Of a DNA stretch of 64,000 nucleotides, positions 1 to 8,306 are shown piece after piece (the stretch's first letter is position 1; the number at the start of each line of letters is the position of its first letter). The translations under genes and the position numbers were made by a program. The notes beneath the pieces are model-generated. The model was not told the origin of the DNA. It saw nothing but the letters and a program-made list of their open reading frames with translations, and did not search any database. Origin of the DNA: Mesorhizobium sp. (GTDB lineage Bacteria; Pseudomonadota; Alphaproteobacteria; Rhizobiales; Rhizobiaceae); assembly GCF_017306545.1 (NCBI RefSeq), contig NZ_JAFKID010000022.1, positions 25,399 to 89,398 on the forward strand. Direction: 5' to 3'.

Positions 1-563
1 TTGGAATCGCGATCGAAATCCTGATCGTAGAGATGCTCCACCAGCTCCGTGCGGGAAACCACCTCGCCCATATGGTGCATGAGATAGGCAAGCAGCCGGA
101 ATTCATGCGAGGTCAGTTTCAGCGGCACGCCGTCGACGTCGGCCTTGGACGCCTTGGTGTCGAGGCGCAACGGGCCGCAGGTGAGTTCGGAGGAAGCGTG
201 CCCGGCGGCACGGCGGATCAGCGCGCGCACTCGCGCAAGCACTTCCTCGATGTGAAAGGGCTTCGCCACATAGTCGTCGGCGCCGGCGTCGATGCCGGCC
301 ACCTTGTCGCTCCAGCGGTCGCGCGCGGTCAGCATGAGCACGGGCATCTTCCGGCCTTCGCGCCGCCAACGCTCGACGACGCTGATGCCGTCCATCTGCG
401 GCAGGCCGATATCGAGAACGACCGCGTCATACGGCTCTGTATCGCCGAGGAAATGGCCCTCCTCGCCGTCATAAGCCCGGTCCACCACATAGCCGGCATC
501 CGCAAGTGCGTCGGAAACCTGCCTGTTGAGGTCCTTGTCATCCTCGACGACGAGTACGCGCAT
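1..563 (-). CDS. feuP: Response regulator, OmpR/PhoP family, FeuP-like (3' end outside window)
   Basis: The visible 187 residues form a CheY-like receiver domain (start MRVLVVEDDKDLNRQ, phosphoacceptor Asp in the VLDIGLPQMDG motif near residue 51, Lys in AKPFH near residue 102). This is followed by the start of a winged-helix DNA-binding domain (KLTSHEFRLLAYLMHHMGEVVSRTELVEHLY). The protein is a cytoplasmic transcription factor phosphorylated by a partner histidine kinase. The sequence closely resembles rhizobial FeuP, which with kinase FeuQ controls cyclic glucan export in Sinorhizobium; that role is knowledge of the family, not seen here. The cognate kinase would be expected just left of the window. 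The upstream small secreted gene fits the FeuN-FeuP-FeuQ arrangement. Other PhoP-like regulators remain possible. Confidence 0.8.
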   Translation of the reverse strand, partial: MRVLVVEDDKDLNRQVSDALADAGYVVDRAYDGEEGHFLGDTEPYDAVVLDIGLPQMDGISVVERWRREGRKMPVLMLTARDRWSDKVAGIDAGADDYVAKPFHIEEVLARVRALIRRAAGHASSELTCGPLRLDTKASKADVDGVPLKLTSHEFRLLAYLMHHMGEVVSRTELVEHLYDQDFDRDS

Positions 564-626
564 CGTATCCTTTCTACCCGCCGTGCCGGATATAGGGCGA
601 TTCCAACCCCTTTGGAAACGCCGGCT

Positions 627-926
627 TCAGCCCTGCGGAACGACGATTTCGGCGCGGCGTGGCCGTTCGCCTTCCTTACCCGGCACCAACACCACGATGA
701 CGCAGACAGGCTGCCCGCCGCGTGTCGCCTGCGAGGCCTTGGCAAGCGTCCCGCCCTTCTGTGCAGCCACCTCCTGGCCGACCGCGTAACAATCCGCCGA
801 GACGTTGACGACCGGATCGGAATATTGCGGCATGACGAAAGGAGCGGCTTCCGCCCCGGCAACGAACGATGCGCCGGCATAAAGCGCCAGCGCCGAAGTT
901 GCAAAGCGGAATGTCAGCCTTTTCAT
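627..926 (-). CDS. feuN: Small secreted protein upstream of feuP, FeuN-like
   Basis: A 99-residue protein starting MKRLTFRFATSALALYAG with a typical Sec signal peptide (positively charged n-region, hydrophobic core, AEA-A cleavage site around residue 28). The mature part has two cysteines (DCYAVG and QPVCVIV) that could form a disulfide, and a Pro/Arg-rich end. It lies 63 bp upstream of the FeuP-like regulator on the same strand. In Sinorhizobium a small periplasmic protein encoded next to feuPQ (FeuN) holds the FeuQ kinase in check, and size, export signal and position match. The assignment rests on context and general features, not on a recognised domain. A longer in-frame start at 998 was rejected because it would bury the signal peptide. 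Confidence 0.6.
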   Translation of the reverse strand: MKRLTFRFATSALALYAGASFVAGAEAAPFVMPQYSDPVVNVSADCYAVGQEVAAQKGGTLAKASQATRGGQPVCVIVVLVPGKEGERPRRAEIVVPQG

Positions 927-1046
927 GAGCGGCGTTCTAACGCGCCCCTGCTGAACATGGAATGAACGTCTCCACGCTCCCAATCCATCCGTCCCCACGT
1001 CGCCCCCTTCGACCGAACATCACGGTCCGGCGTGCATGGGTTCACT

Positions 1047-1253
1047 CTAGCCTATCCTTTCCTTCGCCGACAACCGGCCGAGGATGGCGATCAGGCCCGA
1101 TACCGCGCTGATGGCCTGGAGCAGCGTATCGGTCAGGGCCTGTCCGTCCACGCCGTCGATCGGCAGGCCGGCAATGCCGGCCGCGCCGGTCAGCACGGTG
1201 ACGATGGAGGCCCAGATCGTGCGGGACAGATACCAGGGTTTGCTCGTGGTCAT
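1047..1253 (-). CDS. Small membrane protein at the end of the GTA cluster, holin-like
   Basis: A 68-residue protein (MTTSKPWYLSRTIWASIV...) with one clear hydrophobic helix near residues 13-32 and a second near residues 45-60, short charged ends and a basic tail (SAKERIG). Size and two-helix layout resemble phage holins, but no holin family signature is certain. It lies 27 bp downstream of the TIM-barrel protein gene on the same strand and is the last ORF of the cluster, a place where rhizobial GTA-like clusters often carry such an ORF. A membrane role in particle release is inference only. Confidence 0.6.
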   Translation of the reverse strand: MTTSKPWYLSRTIWASIVTVLTGAAGIAGLPIDGVDGQALTDTLLQAISAVSGLIAILGRLSAKERIG

Positions 1254-1280
1254 TGTCGAAACCTTTCCTTGAGGGAGTTT

Positions 1281-4200
1281 TCAAACCAGGGCGAGGCGAC
1301 GGCTGGCGGGAAGGCCCCAGCCGATCGACGTGCCGAGCTGACGAACGGTCACGTCGATCGATGCCGGCCGGGCGCCGAAATCGCCGGCGATTGCGGCGGC
1401 CGCGTAGGTCCAGCGCGGTTGCGCCACCTCGACGGTCCGCACCGCCGCGCCGTCGACGGGTGCAATCTCCAGCCGATAAAGCTCGCTTTCTTCGGCCAGC
1501 GGTATGTCGGTGCCTTCCCACTGATCGGCGTCGATGCGGCCGCAGCGGGTCCAGGACAGGACGAAATCGTCACCGTCCCGCACCGCGCGCAGGTGAACCG
1601 GCGCATAGGGCAGCAGAGCCCGAACGCCGCCGACCTCGGACGCCTGGACAAAATTGTCGGCGGAAAAGTCGAGCGAAGACGGTCCGACGCGCCAGTTCAG
1701 CGACAAGCCGGCCTCGCTCGACAGCAGGCCGGCGGGCGCCACCGCGTCATCGAGCATGACGAAGTCGGCGCCCGCCGGCGCCCCCGCGGCCATGGCATCG
1801 GTGGTGCCAAGCTGGCCGCGCAACAGCCCCGAAAGCCTCCATGTCTGCGCCGCGACCTCCTCGGCCGTCTCGAATTGCAAGACCTCCCAGGCACCGGAGC
1901 CAGAGCGGACGGCAGCCGCGTTGGCTCCGTTCAGCAGTTGCAGGCGGCTGACGCTCGCGGCCTCCGCGTCGAACAATTCGACGGAAAGCCAGCCTGTGCG
2001 GTCGAGCCGGCCGGCAAAGCCCGCGCCGAGCGCCGCCGTCAAACGGCCGACTCCGGCGCGTTTCGCAACGAGGCCGCGCGCGACGAAACCGTCATCCCCC
2101 GGTGCGACGAAAATCGCCTGGCTGCGCCATGGCTTCTGCCAGGCGGCGACACGAAACTGGTCCTGCACCGCGCCGCTTCCGACCGCCGCCGGCAGATCCA
2201 GAAACAGAACGTGCGGCCGACCGACGACCGCCGGCGCCGTCACAGCACCCGTCGGCATGGCATTCGACCAGACGGCCGGCACACCGCGCGTGATCTGGCG
2301 GGCCGAAACCTTGCGGACCAACCCGTCCTCGATCTCGGTGACGAGGAATTCGGACGGATTTCCCGACGCCGCGACGGTGACTATCGCACCGGGGACGATT
2401 TCGGTTTGCGGCTGCGGCACGGCAAAGCTCGTCGTCTCGCGACCGTACCAGGTGCGTTTCAGCCAGTCGTCCAGCAAAGCGCGCGCCTGGCCGGCTTCCA
2501 GAACACCGGGAAAGGAGAGCGAATGCTGCCTGCTGCCCGCCGCGCCAAGCCGGAGGCTGCGCACCGTGGCGGTCTGGTATTCGCTCAGCGGATCGCGGAA
2601 GGTCAAATTCGCCTCGGCCGGCAGGTCATGGTCCGGCTCGCGCTTCGTCTCGACCACCGGTTCGTCCGGCGCGGAAACGAATTCATCCACCGCGACGGCC
2701 GCCGCCCCGGAAGCATCGGCCTGCCGTATCACCAGCCGGTCGGGATCTTCCGCCACGATCAGGCCGAACAGATCGAGCAACGGCTCGAGCGCGGCGCGCG
2801 CCGAGGTCGGATCGTCGACCACATATCCGGCAACCGAGCCAGTCACCGCACCAATATCGGCCGCCGGCTGACCATGATCAGCCAGGATGGCGTTGACCAG
2901 ATCGCCCAGAGCCGGATTGGCGAGGCGGCCGTTGAGCCAATGGCCGCGATTCCAGTTCGTGCCGTCGGTCCAAAGATCGTTGCGCAGCGGAAAGGCCGGG
3001 AACGGCCGTGCATCCCACGCCCACAGATAGATGCGCGAGGGATCGACCATGCGCCCGCCATAGACGGAAGAGAGTGGATTGGCGGTGTCGGAAATTGCGC
3101 CTGCATCGCCGCCCCAATGGCGCAGATGCGCCTCCAGGAAACGATGCTGGGCTGCGTCGGCCCGGCCGCCGCCGGAAAAATAGGGAATGCTGTTTTCCGC
3201 CGACTTCGGATCGGGAAAGACGTTCGGCTGGTTGGGGCCCTTGTCGACCGCCGGGCAGCCGAGTTCAGTCAACCAGACCGGTTTTGCTTGCGGAACCCAG
3301 GCGGTTGCCGCCGCTTTCTGCACACCGCCGACCCGGTCGAAGTGCCGGTTGGACCACCAGTTCACGATGTCCTTGCAGCGATAGGTCCACGGCTTGCCGT
3401 AGGCGCCGTCGGTGATCGGCGCACGGGCGCGCGCTTCACGCGCTTCGGCGTCCGGATAATACCAGTCGAACCCTTCGCCGCCGGCGACCGCCTCGGCCAG
3501 ACCCGCCGGATCGTAAGGACCGGCGAAGCCGTCCGGGTTGCCGCCCGCATAATCGGCGTCGCGCCAGTCGGACAGCGGCATGTAGTTGTCGATGCCGACC
3601 GCATCGACGGCCGGATGCGCCCACAGCGGATCGAGGTGGAAATAGACGTCGCCGCTGCCATCGGCCGGATGATGGCCGAAATATTCGCTCCAGTCGGCGC
3701 CATAGGTGATGCGCGTGCCGGCCCCCAATACGGAGCGCGCGTCGGCAGCCAGCGCACAAAGCTGTTCGACAAAGGGGAAGGCGTCGGCTTCATCCCGCAA
3801 GGTGGTGAGCCCGCGCATTTCGCTGCCGATCAGAAAGGCATCGACGCCGCCCGCACGCACGGCGAGATGGGCATAGTGAAGGATCAGCCGGCGAAAGCCC
3901 CAGTCGTCGGCCGATCCGGAGAAGGCGACTGTATCGCCGCTCGCCGCGAAGTCGATGGGGAGCGCCGAACCACAGAAAGAGACGACCTGCGTTCGCGCCG
4001 CTGCGGTCCGGTCGGCGCTGCCTGGCAACATCGGCGCGGGATCGACGGTGATGCGGCCGCGCCACGGATAGCTCGGCTGCTCGGCGCGCCCATAAGGATC
4101 GGGCGAGGCGTTGCCGTCCGGTATGTCCATCATCATGAAGGGATAGAGCGTGACGCTAAGGCCCCGCGCCTTGATCTCGACGATGGCGTCGATGACGCTG

Positions 4201-5177
4201 CGGTCGGACGGCGTGCCGCCGTAGGCCGCGCCGCCGTCATGCCGGGAAACGACCGGCGCGTCCGCGCGCTGGACGCCGGAAACGATCCAATCGCTCGACA
4301 GCCCGTCAGCGCTGGCCGTGGTCACGGCCGGGCGGACGCGGCAATGGCCTGCCCTCAGATCGTCGCCGAACCAGGTAACGATCAGCGCCACATGCTCGAG
4401 ATTGGGGCATGTCGTCTGCAACTCGTCCAGCGAGGCGGCGATATCCGTGCCGGCAAACAGGACGTTGCGGTTGATCGCCGCCTCTTCGCCCGGCCGCTTC
4501 TGCCGCGTGACGAGTGCCGGCGACAGCCCGTATTCGATCGCGCCGGGAAGCAAGGCTACGGCGCGCACGGACCGGTGAAGTGCACCGACCGGCCGAATGA
4601 TCTCGAACTGCACCTGCGGAATACGGTTGCCGTAGTCGCCGATCGGCAGCCGGTCGAGCACGATATAAGCGATATCGCGATAGGCCGGCGTGTTGCCGGC
4701 GCCCTGTTTCGCCTCGATCAGCGGATCGGCGGGCTGCGCGGCGGAACCTTGATAGACACGCAATTCGACCGTCTCGCGGTCGATTTCCCTACCGTCCGCC
4801 CAGATGCGGCGGATGCCGGCGATCTCGCCTTCGCAAAGGGCGAAAGCGACGTTGGCGTAGTAGGAATATTCCGTCACCTTGGGGCCGAGCTTGCCCTGCC
4901 GCCGGGTCGCCTGGCTCTCTTCGAAGCGTGTCGCCCAGATCAGGATGCCGCCGAGCCGCGCCGTGCCGTAAAGGCGCGGCAGCGCCACGCCCTCCTCGGC
5001 GGTGAACGGCCGTGCGCCGCTGAGGCGCGGTCCCTCGATGCGGCTGGTGCCGTTGATCAGCGCCCGGTCGACGGCATAGCCGGCCAGCGCGCCGGCGGCG
5101 GTGCCGATGGCAGAGCCGACGGGACCGAGCAGTCCGCCGAGATAGGCGCCGGCTGCTTGCAGAAGGATTGTCGCCAT
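1281..5177 (-). CDS. GTA baseplate/host-specificity protein with TIM-barrel domain (RcGTA gp15 type)
   Basis: A 1298-residue protein and the hallmark gene of GTAs. It has a glycine-rich hydrophobic N-terminus (about residues 8-38, glycine-zipper-like), a tail-hub region up to about residue 330, a glycoside-hydrolase-like TIM barrel in the middle (about 380-740, with motifs such as ITYGADWSEYFGHHPADG and WLTELGCPAVDKGPNQ), a Phage-tail_3-type region after about 780, and a C-terminal beta-rich part. By homology it forms the central fibre/megatron of the tail tip and may act on cell envelope polymers. The start ATG (MATILLQAAGAY) lies 15 bp after the NlpC/P60 peptidase stop. The length matches the family (about 1300 aa) and no disruption is visible. 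Confidence 0.93.
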   Translation of the reverse strand: MATILLQAAGAYLGGLLGPVGSAIGTAAGALAGYAVDRALINGTSRIEGPRLSGARPFTAEEGVALPRLYGTARLGGILIWATRFEESQATRRQGKLGPKVTEYSYYANVAFALCEGEIAGIRRIWADGREIDRETVELRVYQGSAAQPADPLIEAKQGAGNTPAYRDIAYIVLDRLPIGDYGNRIPQVQFEIIRPVGALHRSVRAVALLPGAIEYGLSPALVTRQKRPGEEAAINRNVLFAGTDIAASLDELQTTCPNLEHVALIVTWFGDDLRAGHCRVRPAVTTASADGLSSDWIVSGVQRADAPVVSRHDGGAAYGGTPSDRSVIDAIVEIKARGLSVTLYPFMMMDIPDGNASPDPYGRAEQPSYPWRGRITVDPAPMLPGSADRTAAARTQVVSFCGSALPIDFAASGDTVAFSGSADDWGFRRLILHYAHLAVRAGGVDAFLIGSEMRGLTTLRDEADAFPFVEQLCALAADARSVLGAGTRITYGADWSEYFGHHPADGSGDVYFHLDPLWAHPAVDAVGIDNYMPLSDWRDADYAGGNPDGFAGPYDPAGLAEAVAGGEGFDWYYPDAEAREARARAPITDGAYGKPWTYRCKDIVNWWSNRHFDRVGGVQKAAATAWVPQAKPVWLTELGCPAVDKGPNQPNVFPDPKSAENSIPYFSGGGRADAAQHRFLEAHLRHWGGDAGAISDTANPLSSVYGGRMVDPSRIYLWAWDARPFPAFPLRNDLWTDGTNWNRGHWLNGRLANPALGDLVNAILADHGQPAADIGAVTGSVAGYVVDDPTSARAALEPLLDLFGLIVAEDPDRLVIRQADASGAAAVAVDEFVSAPDEPVVETKREPDHDLPAEANLTFRDPLSEYQTATVRSLRLGAAGSRQHSLSFPGVLEAGQARALLDDWLKRTWYGRETTSFAVPQPQTEIVPGAIVTVAASGNPSEFLVTEIEDGLVRKVSARQITRGVPAVWSNAMPTGAVTAPAVVGRPHVLFLDLPAAVGSGAVQDQFRVAAWQKPWRSQAIFVAPGDDGFVARGLVAKRAGVGRLTAALGAGFAGRLDRTGWLSVELFDAEAASVSRLQLLNGANAAAVRSGSGAWEVLQFETAEEVAAQTWRLSGLLRGQLGTTDAMAAGAPAGADFVMLDDAVAPAGLLSSEAGLSLNWRVGPSSLDFSADNFVQASEVGGVRALLPYAPVHLRAVRDGDDFVLSWTRCGRIDADQWEGTDIPLAEESELYRLEIAPVDGAAVRTVEVAQPRWTYAAAAIAGDFGARPASIDVTVRQLGTSIGWGLPASRRLALV

Positions 5178-5192
5178 AGAGGCTCCGAACGG

Positions 5193-5642
5193 TCAGATGG
5201 ATGGAAAAGCGAAGACGGCCGCGATGCGGCGTCGCCATTGCGGCACGAGCGGCGACAGCGCGACGGCGGCCGCCCCTTCGTAGGCATGAACGAACCTGTC
5301 CGCGCTAACGGCGATGCCGAGATGCCGGGCCGGCCAGTGCGGGCGCCAGCGAAACAGCAGCAAGTCTCCCGGCGCCACGGCTGCGGCGTCCTTTTCGTGA
5401 AAATGCCGCCGCGCGGCATCGGCCAGTCGGTCGCCCTCGCCGTTCGGCGACCAGTCGGCGGCATAGGCGCCCGGCTCTTCCAGCTCGCGGCCGTAGACCT
5501 GCCGCCATACGCCGCGCACCAGCCCGAGACAGTCGCAGCCTATGCCTTTGCGACAGCCTTGATGCCTGTAGGGCGTGCCGATCCAGGCCAGCGCCTCGGC
5601 AATCACCGCGTCGGCGGGTTCAGGGAACGACTGGGCCGCCAT
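5193..5642 (-). CDS. NlpC/P60 cell-wall peptidase of the GTA tail (gp14 type)
   Basis: A 149-residue protein with the NlpC/P60 fold. The nucleophile Cys sits in GCDCLGLVRGVWRQVYG (around residue 35), preceded by the typical WIGTPYRHQGCRKG stretch, and the catalytic His is in RHLGIAV near residue 107. By family it cleaves peptide crosslinks of peptidoglycan so that the tail can reach the recipient membrane. The start overlaps the end of the DUF2163 gene by 23 bp, which suggests coupled translation. The length matches RcGTA gp14. Confidence 0.93.
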   Translation of the reverse strand: MAAQSFPEPADAVIAEALAWIGTPYRHQGCRKGIGCDCLGLVRGVWRQVYGRELEEPGAYAADWSPNGEGDRLADAARRHFHEKDAAAVAPGDLLLFRWRPHWPARHLGIAVSADRFVHAYEGAAAVALSPLVPQWRRRIAAVFAFPSI

Positions 5643-6510
5643 CGAAAACGCCGCCGTCGGTCACATAGGAATAGGCCGAATCGTTGCCGGGCAGGTGCGG
5701 AAAACCACGAAAATTCAGCGCATTGGCGAACTTCGCCTTACAGGTCGTAAAGCTTTTGTCGCAGCCGGCCGCGATCGAAAAGGCGTCGCCGGGTGCGATC
5801 GCCGGGCCGACGGACGGCAACAGGACGAGGCTCGTCATGCTTCCCTCCCGGCGATGAGCGACAACCCGCTCGGAGCGGCCCGCACGCGCGCCGCTCGTCC
5901 AGGTCAGTGTACCTGCGGAGAACCAGCCGCCTTCATAAGCTTCCAGGCTCGCGACCCCGAACGTGTCGGATGTGCCGACCGTCGTGACGGTTCCAGCCAC
6001 CGTGAACCCCGGCTGATCGAGTAAAAAGCCACAACGCGCATCGCCCAGTTCCGCATTGCAGGAGCGCGTGACATAATGGCCGTTCGGCTGGTCGAGCGCC
6101 GTCACCAGACTTTCCAGTTCGGCGACGAAGCGTTCATCGCTGCGCGTGATCTTGCCGATGGTCGCGGTGCGGATCACGGCGAAATCCGTCGGCTGGCGCC
6201 AGTTGACCAGCAGCGTCTCCACCTTGGCGCCGTCGTAGAGCCCCGCGGCTATATCCTCGTCGCTGATGCGCTGCGAGGACAGCGCGCCTTCGACATCGAC
6301 CGTATCGACGGCCAGCCCGAGCGAGTCGCGCGCCTCGCTGGCGGAGAAGCCGGTTTCGGGCTCGCAAGTCAGGCCGTCGACCGCCAGCCGACGGTCATGG
6401 TCGGTAAAGCCCCAAACCGTACCGTCGCGCCGGGTCAGGCGCCAGCAATGGCTGACGGTGGTGACATCGCGGGCGAAATGAGCCGCGAGCGCCGCAGGAT
6501 AGGCCGTCAC
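5620..6510 (-). CDS. GTA baseplate hub protein, DUF2163 family (gp13 type)
   Basis: About 296 residues starting at a GTG that overlaps the stop codon of the upstream gene (GTGA overlap), reading (M)TAYPAALAAHFARDVTTVSHCWRL. It matches DUF2163/phage conserved hypothetical BR0599: an N-terminal part with WGFTDHDRRL and a C-terminal cysteine-rich part (CNAELGDARCGF, GCDKSFTTCKAKF) that in RcGTA binds an iron-sulfur cluster. A longer frame to 6699 exists but lies within the preceding gene and looks like a shadow, so GTG at 6510 was chosen. It acts in the tail hub. Confidence 0.92.
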   Translation of the reverse strand: MTAYPAALAAHFARDVTTVSHCWRLTRRDGTVWGFTDHDRRLAVDGLTCEPETGFSASEARDSLGLAVDTVDVEGALSSQRISDEDIAAGLYDGAKVETLLVNWRQPTDFAVIRTATIGKITRSDERFVAELESLVTALDQPNGHYVTRSCNAELGDARCGFLLDQPGFTVAGTVTTVGTSDTFGVASLEAYEGGWFSAGTLTWTSGARAGRSERVVAHRREGSMTSLVLLPSVGPAIAPGDAFSIAAGCDKSFTTCKAKFANALNFRGFPHLPGNDSAYSYVTDGGVFDGGPVVP

Positions 6511-7157
6511 AACTGTACCTCGACCAACGGGATGGATGGAATCTGCCCTGCCTTGAACGCTTTCAGGTTGACGGACAGGCGCTCGGTATCGAAGCGCACC
6601 GGCACGTCGAACTCGTAGCCGGCGGTGATGACCGCTCCCGCCGCAGGAAGATGGCCCGGCGCAAAGACGATCTCGCCTGTCTCGCCGTCGAAGCTGCAAG
6701 CCGAGGCCATGTCCTGCTCGACGGTCGCGACGGCCACGCGAAGGCTTTCCGCGCGCGGCTTCATGACGAGGCGGCGATAGGCATCGTCGCCGGCGCCATA
6801 GACTTTCGCCAGTGGAAAGCGGTCGCTGACGCCATCGCCGACGCCGATCGCCTGATCGAGCGGGGATGGCGCCGCGCCCGGCCGGCAGGACTTCATGTCG
6901 AACGGATCGCGGAAGCGGAAGGCGTGGAGAGAACCGCGCCGCGCCTCGAAGAAATCGATCACCTCATGCAGATCGTCCAGCGAGCGCACGCCGGTGCCGG
7001 CGTCGTAATAGTGCCGCGACTGTGAAAAACGCGCATTGCGTTTTTCCCGCCCGGAGGTCAGCGCGACGATCTCGTTGCGCCGTTCCGGCCCGCCCGTCGC
7101 GCCGAAGGAGACGCCGAGCGGAAACAGCACGTCGTGGAAACTGGAAAGTTCGGTCAC
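6507..7157 (-). CDS. GTA distal tail protein, DUF2460 family (gp12 type)
   Basis: A 216-residue protein with DUF2460 hallmarks: FHDVLFPLGVSFGATGGPERRNEIVALTSGRE at the N-terminus, RNARFSQSRHYYDAGTGVRSLDDLHEVIDFFEARRG, and a C-terminal part ending in NLKAFKAGQIPSIPLVEVQL. In RcGTA the homologue is the distal tail protein linking tail tube to baseplate. Its stop codon overlaps the GTG of the DUF2163 gene, and it starts 8 bp after the tape-measure stop. The length is typical of the family. Confidence 0.93.
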   Translation of the reverse strand: MTELSSFHDVLFPLGVSFGATGGPERRNEIVALTSGREKRNARFSQSRHYYDAGTGVRSLDDLHEVIDFFEARRGSLHAFRFRDPFDMKSCRPGAAPSPLDQAIGVGDGVSDRFPLAKVYGAGDDAYRRLVMKPRAESLRVAVATVEQDMASACSFDGETGEIVFAPGHLPAAGAVITAGYEFDVPVRFDTERLSVNLKAFKAGQIPSIPLVEVQL

Positions 7158-7165
7158 GGATAGCC

Positions 7166-7747
7166 TCAGAAGGTTCGGGTTCCGCGCGAGACGGCGCGCG
7201 CCAGCATGCCGGTGATCTGCGCCTCCGACTTGCGGAAGGAGGAGGCGTCCTGCGCGGTGACGTTGAAGACGACGTTGACCGGCGCGGCGTTTCCGGCTGC
7301 TGCCACCCCCAGGCTGCCGTCGGGGCCGCGGCGCAGCGGCAGGATGGCTTCCGACCCGGCCTCGCCCATCAGGCCGAGATTGCCGCCGAGCGGAAAATAG
7401 GTCGGTGCCGACACGACACCGCCGCCGGCGAAGGGAACGACATGGCCGGGCACGCCGCCCTTGGCGAAAGGCAGGATGCCCGCCAATCCGCCCACCAGCC
7501 CGGAAAACAGCGAACCGGCCAGCGATTGCAGGGGTTGCAGGCCCTGCCTCAGCGCCATGCCGGCCAGGTTGAGGCCGATGCGGCGCAGCACGTCGTCGAA
7601 CTCGCGGCCGCTGACGACAGCGCCCTTCAGCGCCCCGGCCATCTGCGAGCCGAAATTTTCCGACAGTTTGCCGAGGTCGGCCAGCGCCGCCTCGAAGGGT
7701 GCCGTGTCGGCGCGCACGGACACGATGACGTCTTCGGCCAAGGTCAA
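7166..7747 (-). CDS. GTA tail tape measure protein (gp11 type)
   Basis: A 193-residue short tape measure protein: an N-terminal region (VSVRADTAPFEAALADLGKL), a central hydrophobic glycine-rich segment (about residues 72-115), and a C-terminal part with LMGEAGSEAILPLRRGPDGSLGV, typical of TIGR02217-neighbour tail proteins of GTAs. It sets tail length and is probably ejected during DNA delivery. The start appears to be TTG at 7747, overlapping the TGA of the tail-chaperone extension, with an AGGAG only 2-3 nt upstream. The small size agrees with the short tails of GTA particles. Confidence 0.88.
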   Translation of the reverse strand: MTLAEDVIVSVRADTAPFEAALADLGKLSENFGSQMAGALKGAVVSGREFDDVLRRIGLNLAGMALRQGLQPLQSLAGSLFSGLVGGLAGILPFAKGGVPGHVVPFAGGGVVSAPTYFPLGGNLGLMGEAGSEAILPLRRGPDGSLGVAAAGNAAPVNVVFNVTAQDASSFRKSEAQITGMLARAVSRGTRTF

Positions 7748-7968
7748 TTCTCCTGATCCAGAGTATCGGGAAAGGCGCGCATCAGCGCCGCGAGATCAGC
7801 ACGCAGGGGCGCCGGACCGCGCGCGGGCGAGCGGGCGCGCACGGCATGGCCGAACTCGACCGGCGTCATCGCCCAGAAGGCGTCCGGCGAAAGCCGCAGC
7901 AGGCCGAAACCGGCCGCCATCGCGTCGTCCCACGGAAAGGCCGACCGCTCGCCAGCTGCGGCATCTAA
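7744..7968 (-). CDS. Tail assembly chaperone extension (rcc01693/Phage_TAC_6-like), probably made by -1 frameshift from gp10
   Basis: This frame encodes LDAAAGERSAFPWDDAMAAG and continues to SPDAFWAMTPVEFGHAVRAR, matching the rcc01693/TIGR02216 phage tail assembly chaperone family. No ATG, GTG or TTG lies before the conserved FPWDDAM motif. The only in-frame ATG (7920) starts inside that motif and has no ribosome binding site. The frame is exactly -1 relative to the upstream gp10 ORF and the two meet at a slippery heptamer directly before the gp10 stop. The most likely product is therefore a 187-residue fusion (113 residues of gp10 plus 74 from here), like the G/GT chaperones of tailed phages. 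It ends at a TGA overlapping the tape measure start. Confidence 0.82.
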   Translation of the reverse strand, partial: LDAAAGERSAFPWDDAMAAGFGLLRLSPDAFWAMTPVEFGHAVRARSPARGPAPLRADLAALMRAFPDTLDQEN

Positions 7969-8306
7969 GGGTTTTGCGGGGTTGCTCCTGCGGTCGCGGT
8001 GCCGAACGTGGCCACCAGCAATTCCGACACGACCGCCGCAAAGCCGGCCGCACCGTTGGCGCACTGCATGGCGCCGACCGCCTCGTCGTCGATATCTTCG
8101 CCGGCGCCGCGCAGGCCGGCGCCGATCACCCGCATTATGTCGAGTGCCGACAGCCGCCCGGTCGAAAACCGGTCCACCAGCGCGGCAAGATCGTCCGCCG
8201 CATAGGCCGCTTCCAGTTCGGCCAGCGCGCCCAGCGTCAGGCACAGCCTGCGCGGTCTGCCGTCCAGTTCGGCCGAAATCTCGCCGCGCCGCCGGTTCGC
8301 ACTCAT
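7965..8306 (-). CDS. GTA tail assembly chaperone/gp10, GTA-gp10 (Phage_TAC_11) family
   Basis: A 113-residue protein starting MSANRRRGEISAELDGRPRRL with the family core LCLTLGALAELEAAYAADDLAALVDRF and GRLSALDIMRVIGAGLRGAG. The family is listed as GTA-gp10 and assigned to tail tube or tail assembly chaperone function, analogous to phage lambda gpG. The ATG overlaps the stop of the major tail protein (ATGA). The reading frame ends in TAG right after a slippery heptamer, so a minority of ribosomes should continue in the -1 frame into the rcc01693-like segment. Confidence 0.9.
   Translation of the reverse strand: MSANRRRGEISAELDGRPRRLCLTLGALAELEAAYAADDLAALVDRFSTGRLSALDIMRVIGAGLRGAGEDIDDEAVGAMQCANGAAGFAAVVSELLVATFGTATAGATPQNP
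7968..7989 (-). promoter_or_regulatory. Programmed -1 ribosomal frameshift signal joining the two tail chaperone ORFs
   Basis: On the minus strand, AGGAG (7989-7985) is followed by a 10-nt spacer and then A AAC CCT (7974-7968), a canonical X XXY YYZ slippery heptamer in the gp10 frame, immediately followed by the gp10 TAG stop (7967-7965). A Shine-Dalgarno-like stimulator 10 nt upstream of the slip site is the layout known from E. coli dnaX. A possible distal stem (CCGCAGC at 7960-7954 with GCTGCGG downstream) may contribute. Frameshifting is inferred, not observed. Confidence 0.75.

Noticed and set aside
1032-5750. Very long open frame (1572 codons) on the plus strand antisense to the TIM-barrel gene
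   Set aside because: Arg/Gly/Ala-rich shadow frame of GC-rich DNA. The minus strand carries the recognised GTA domains.
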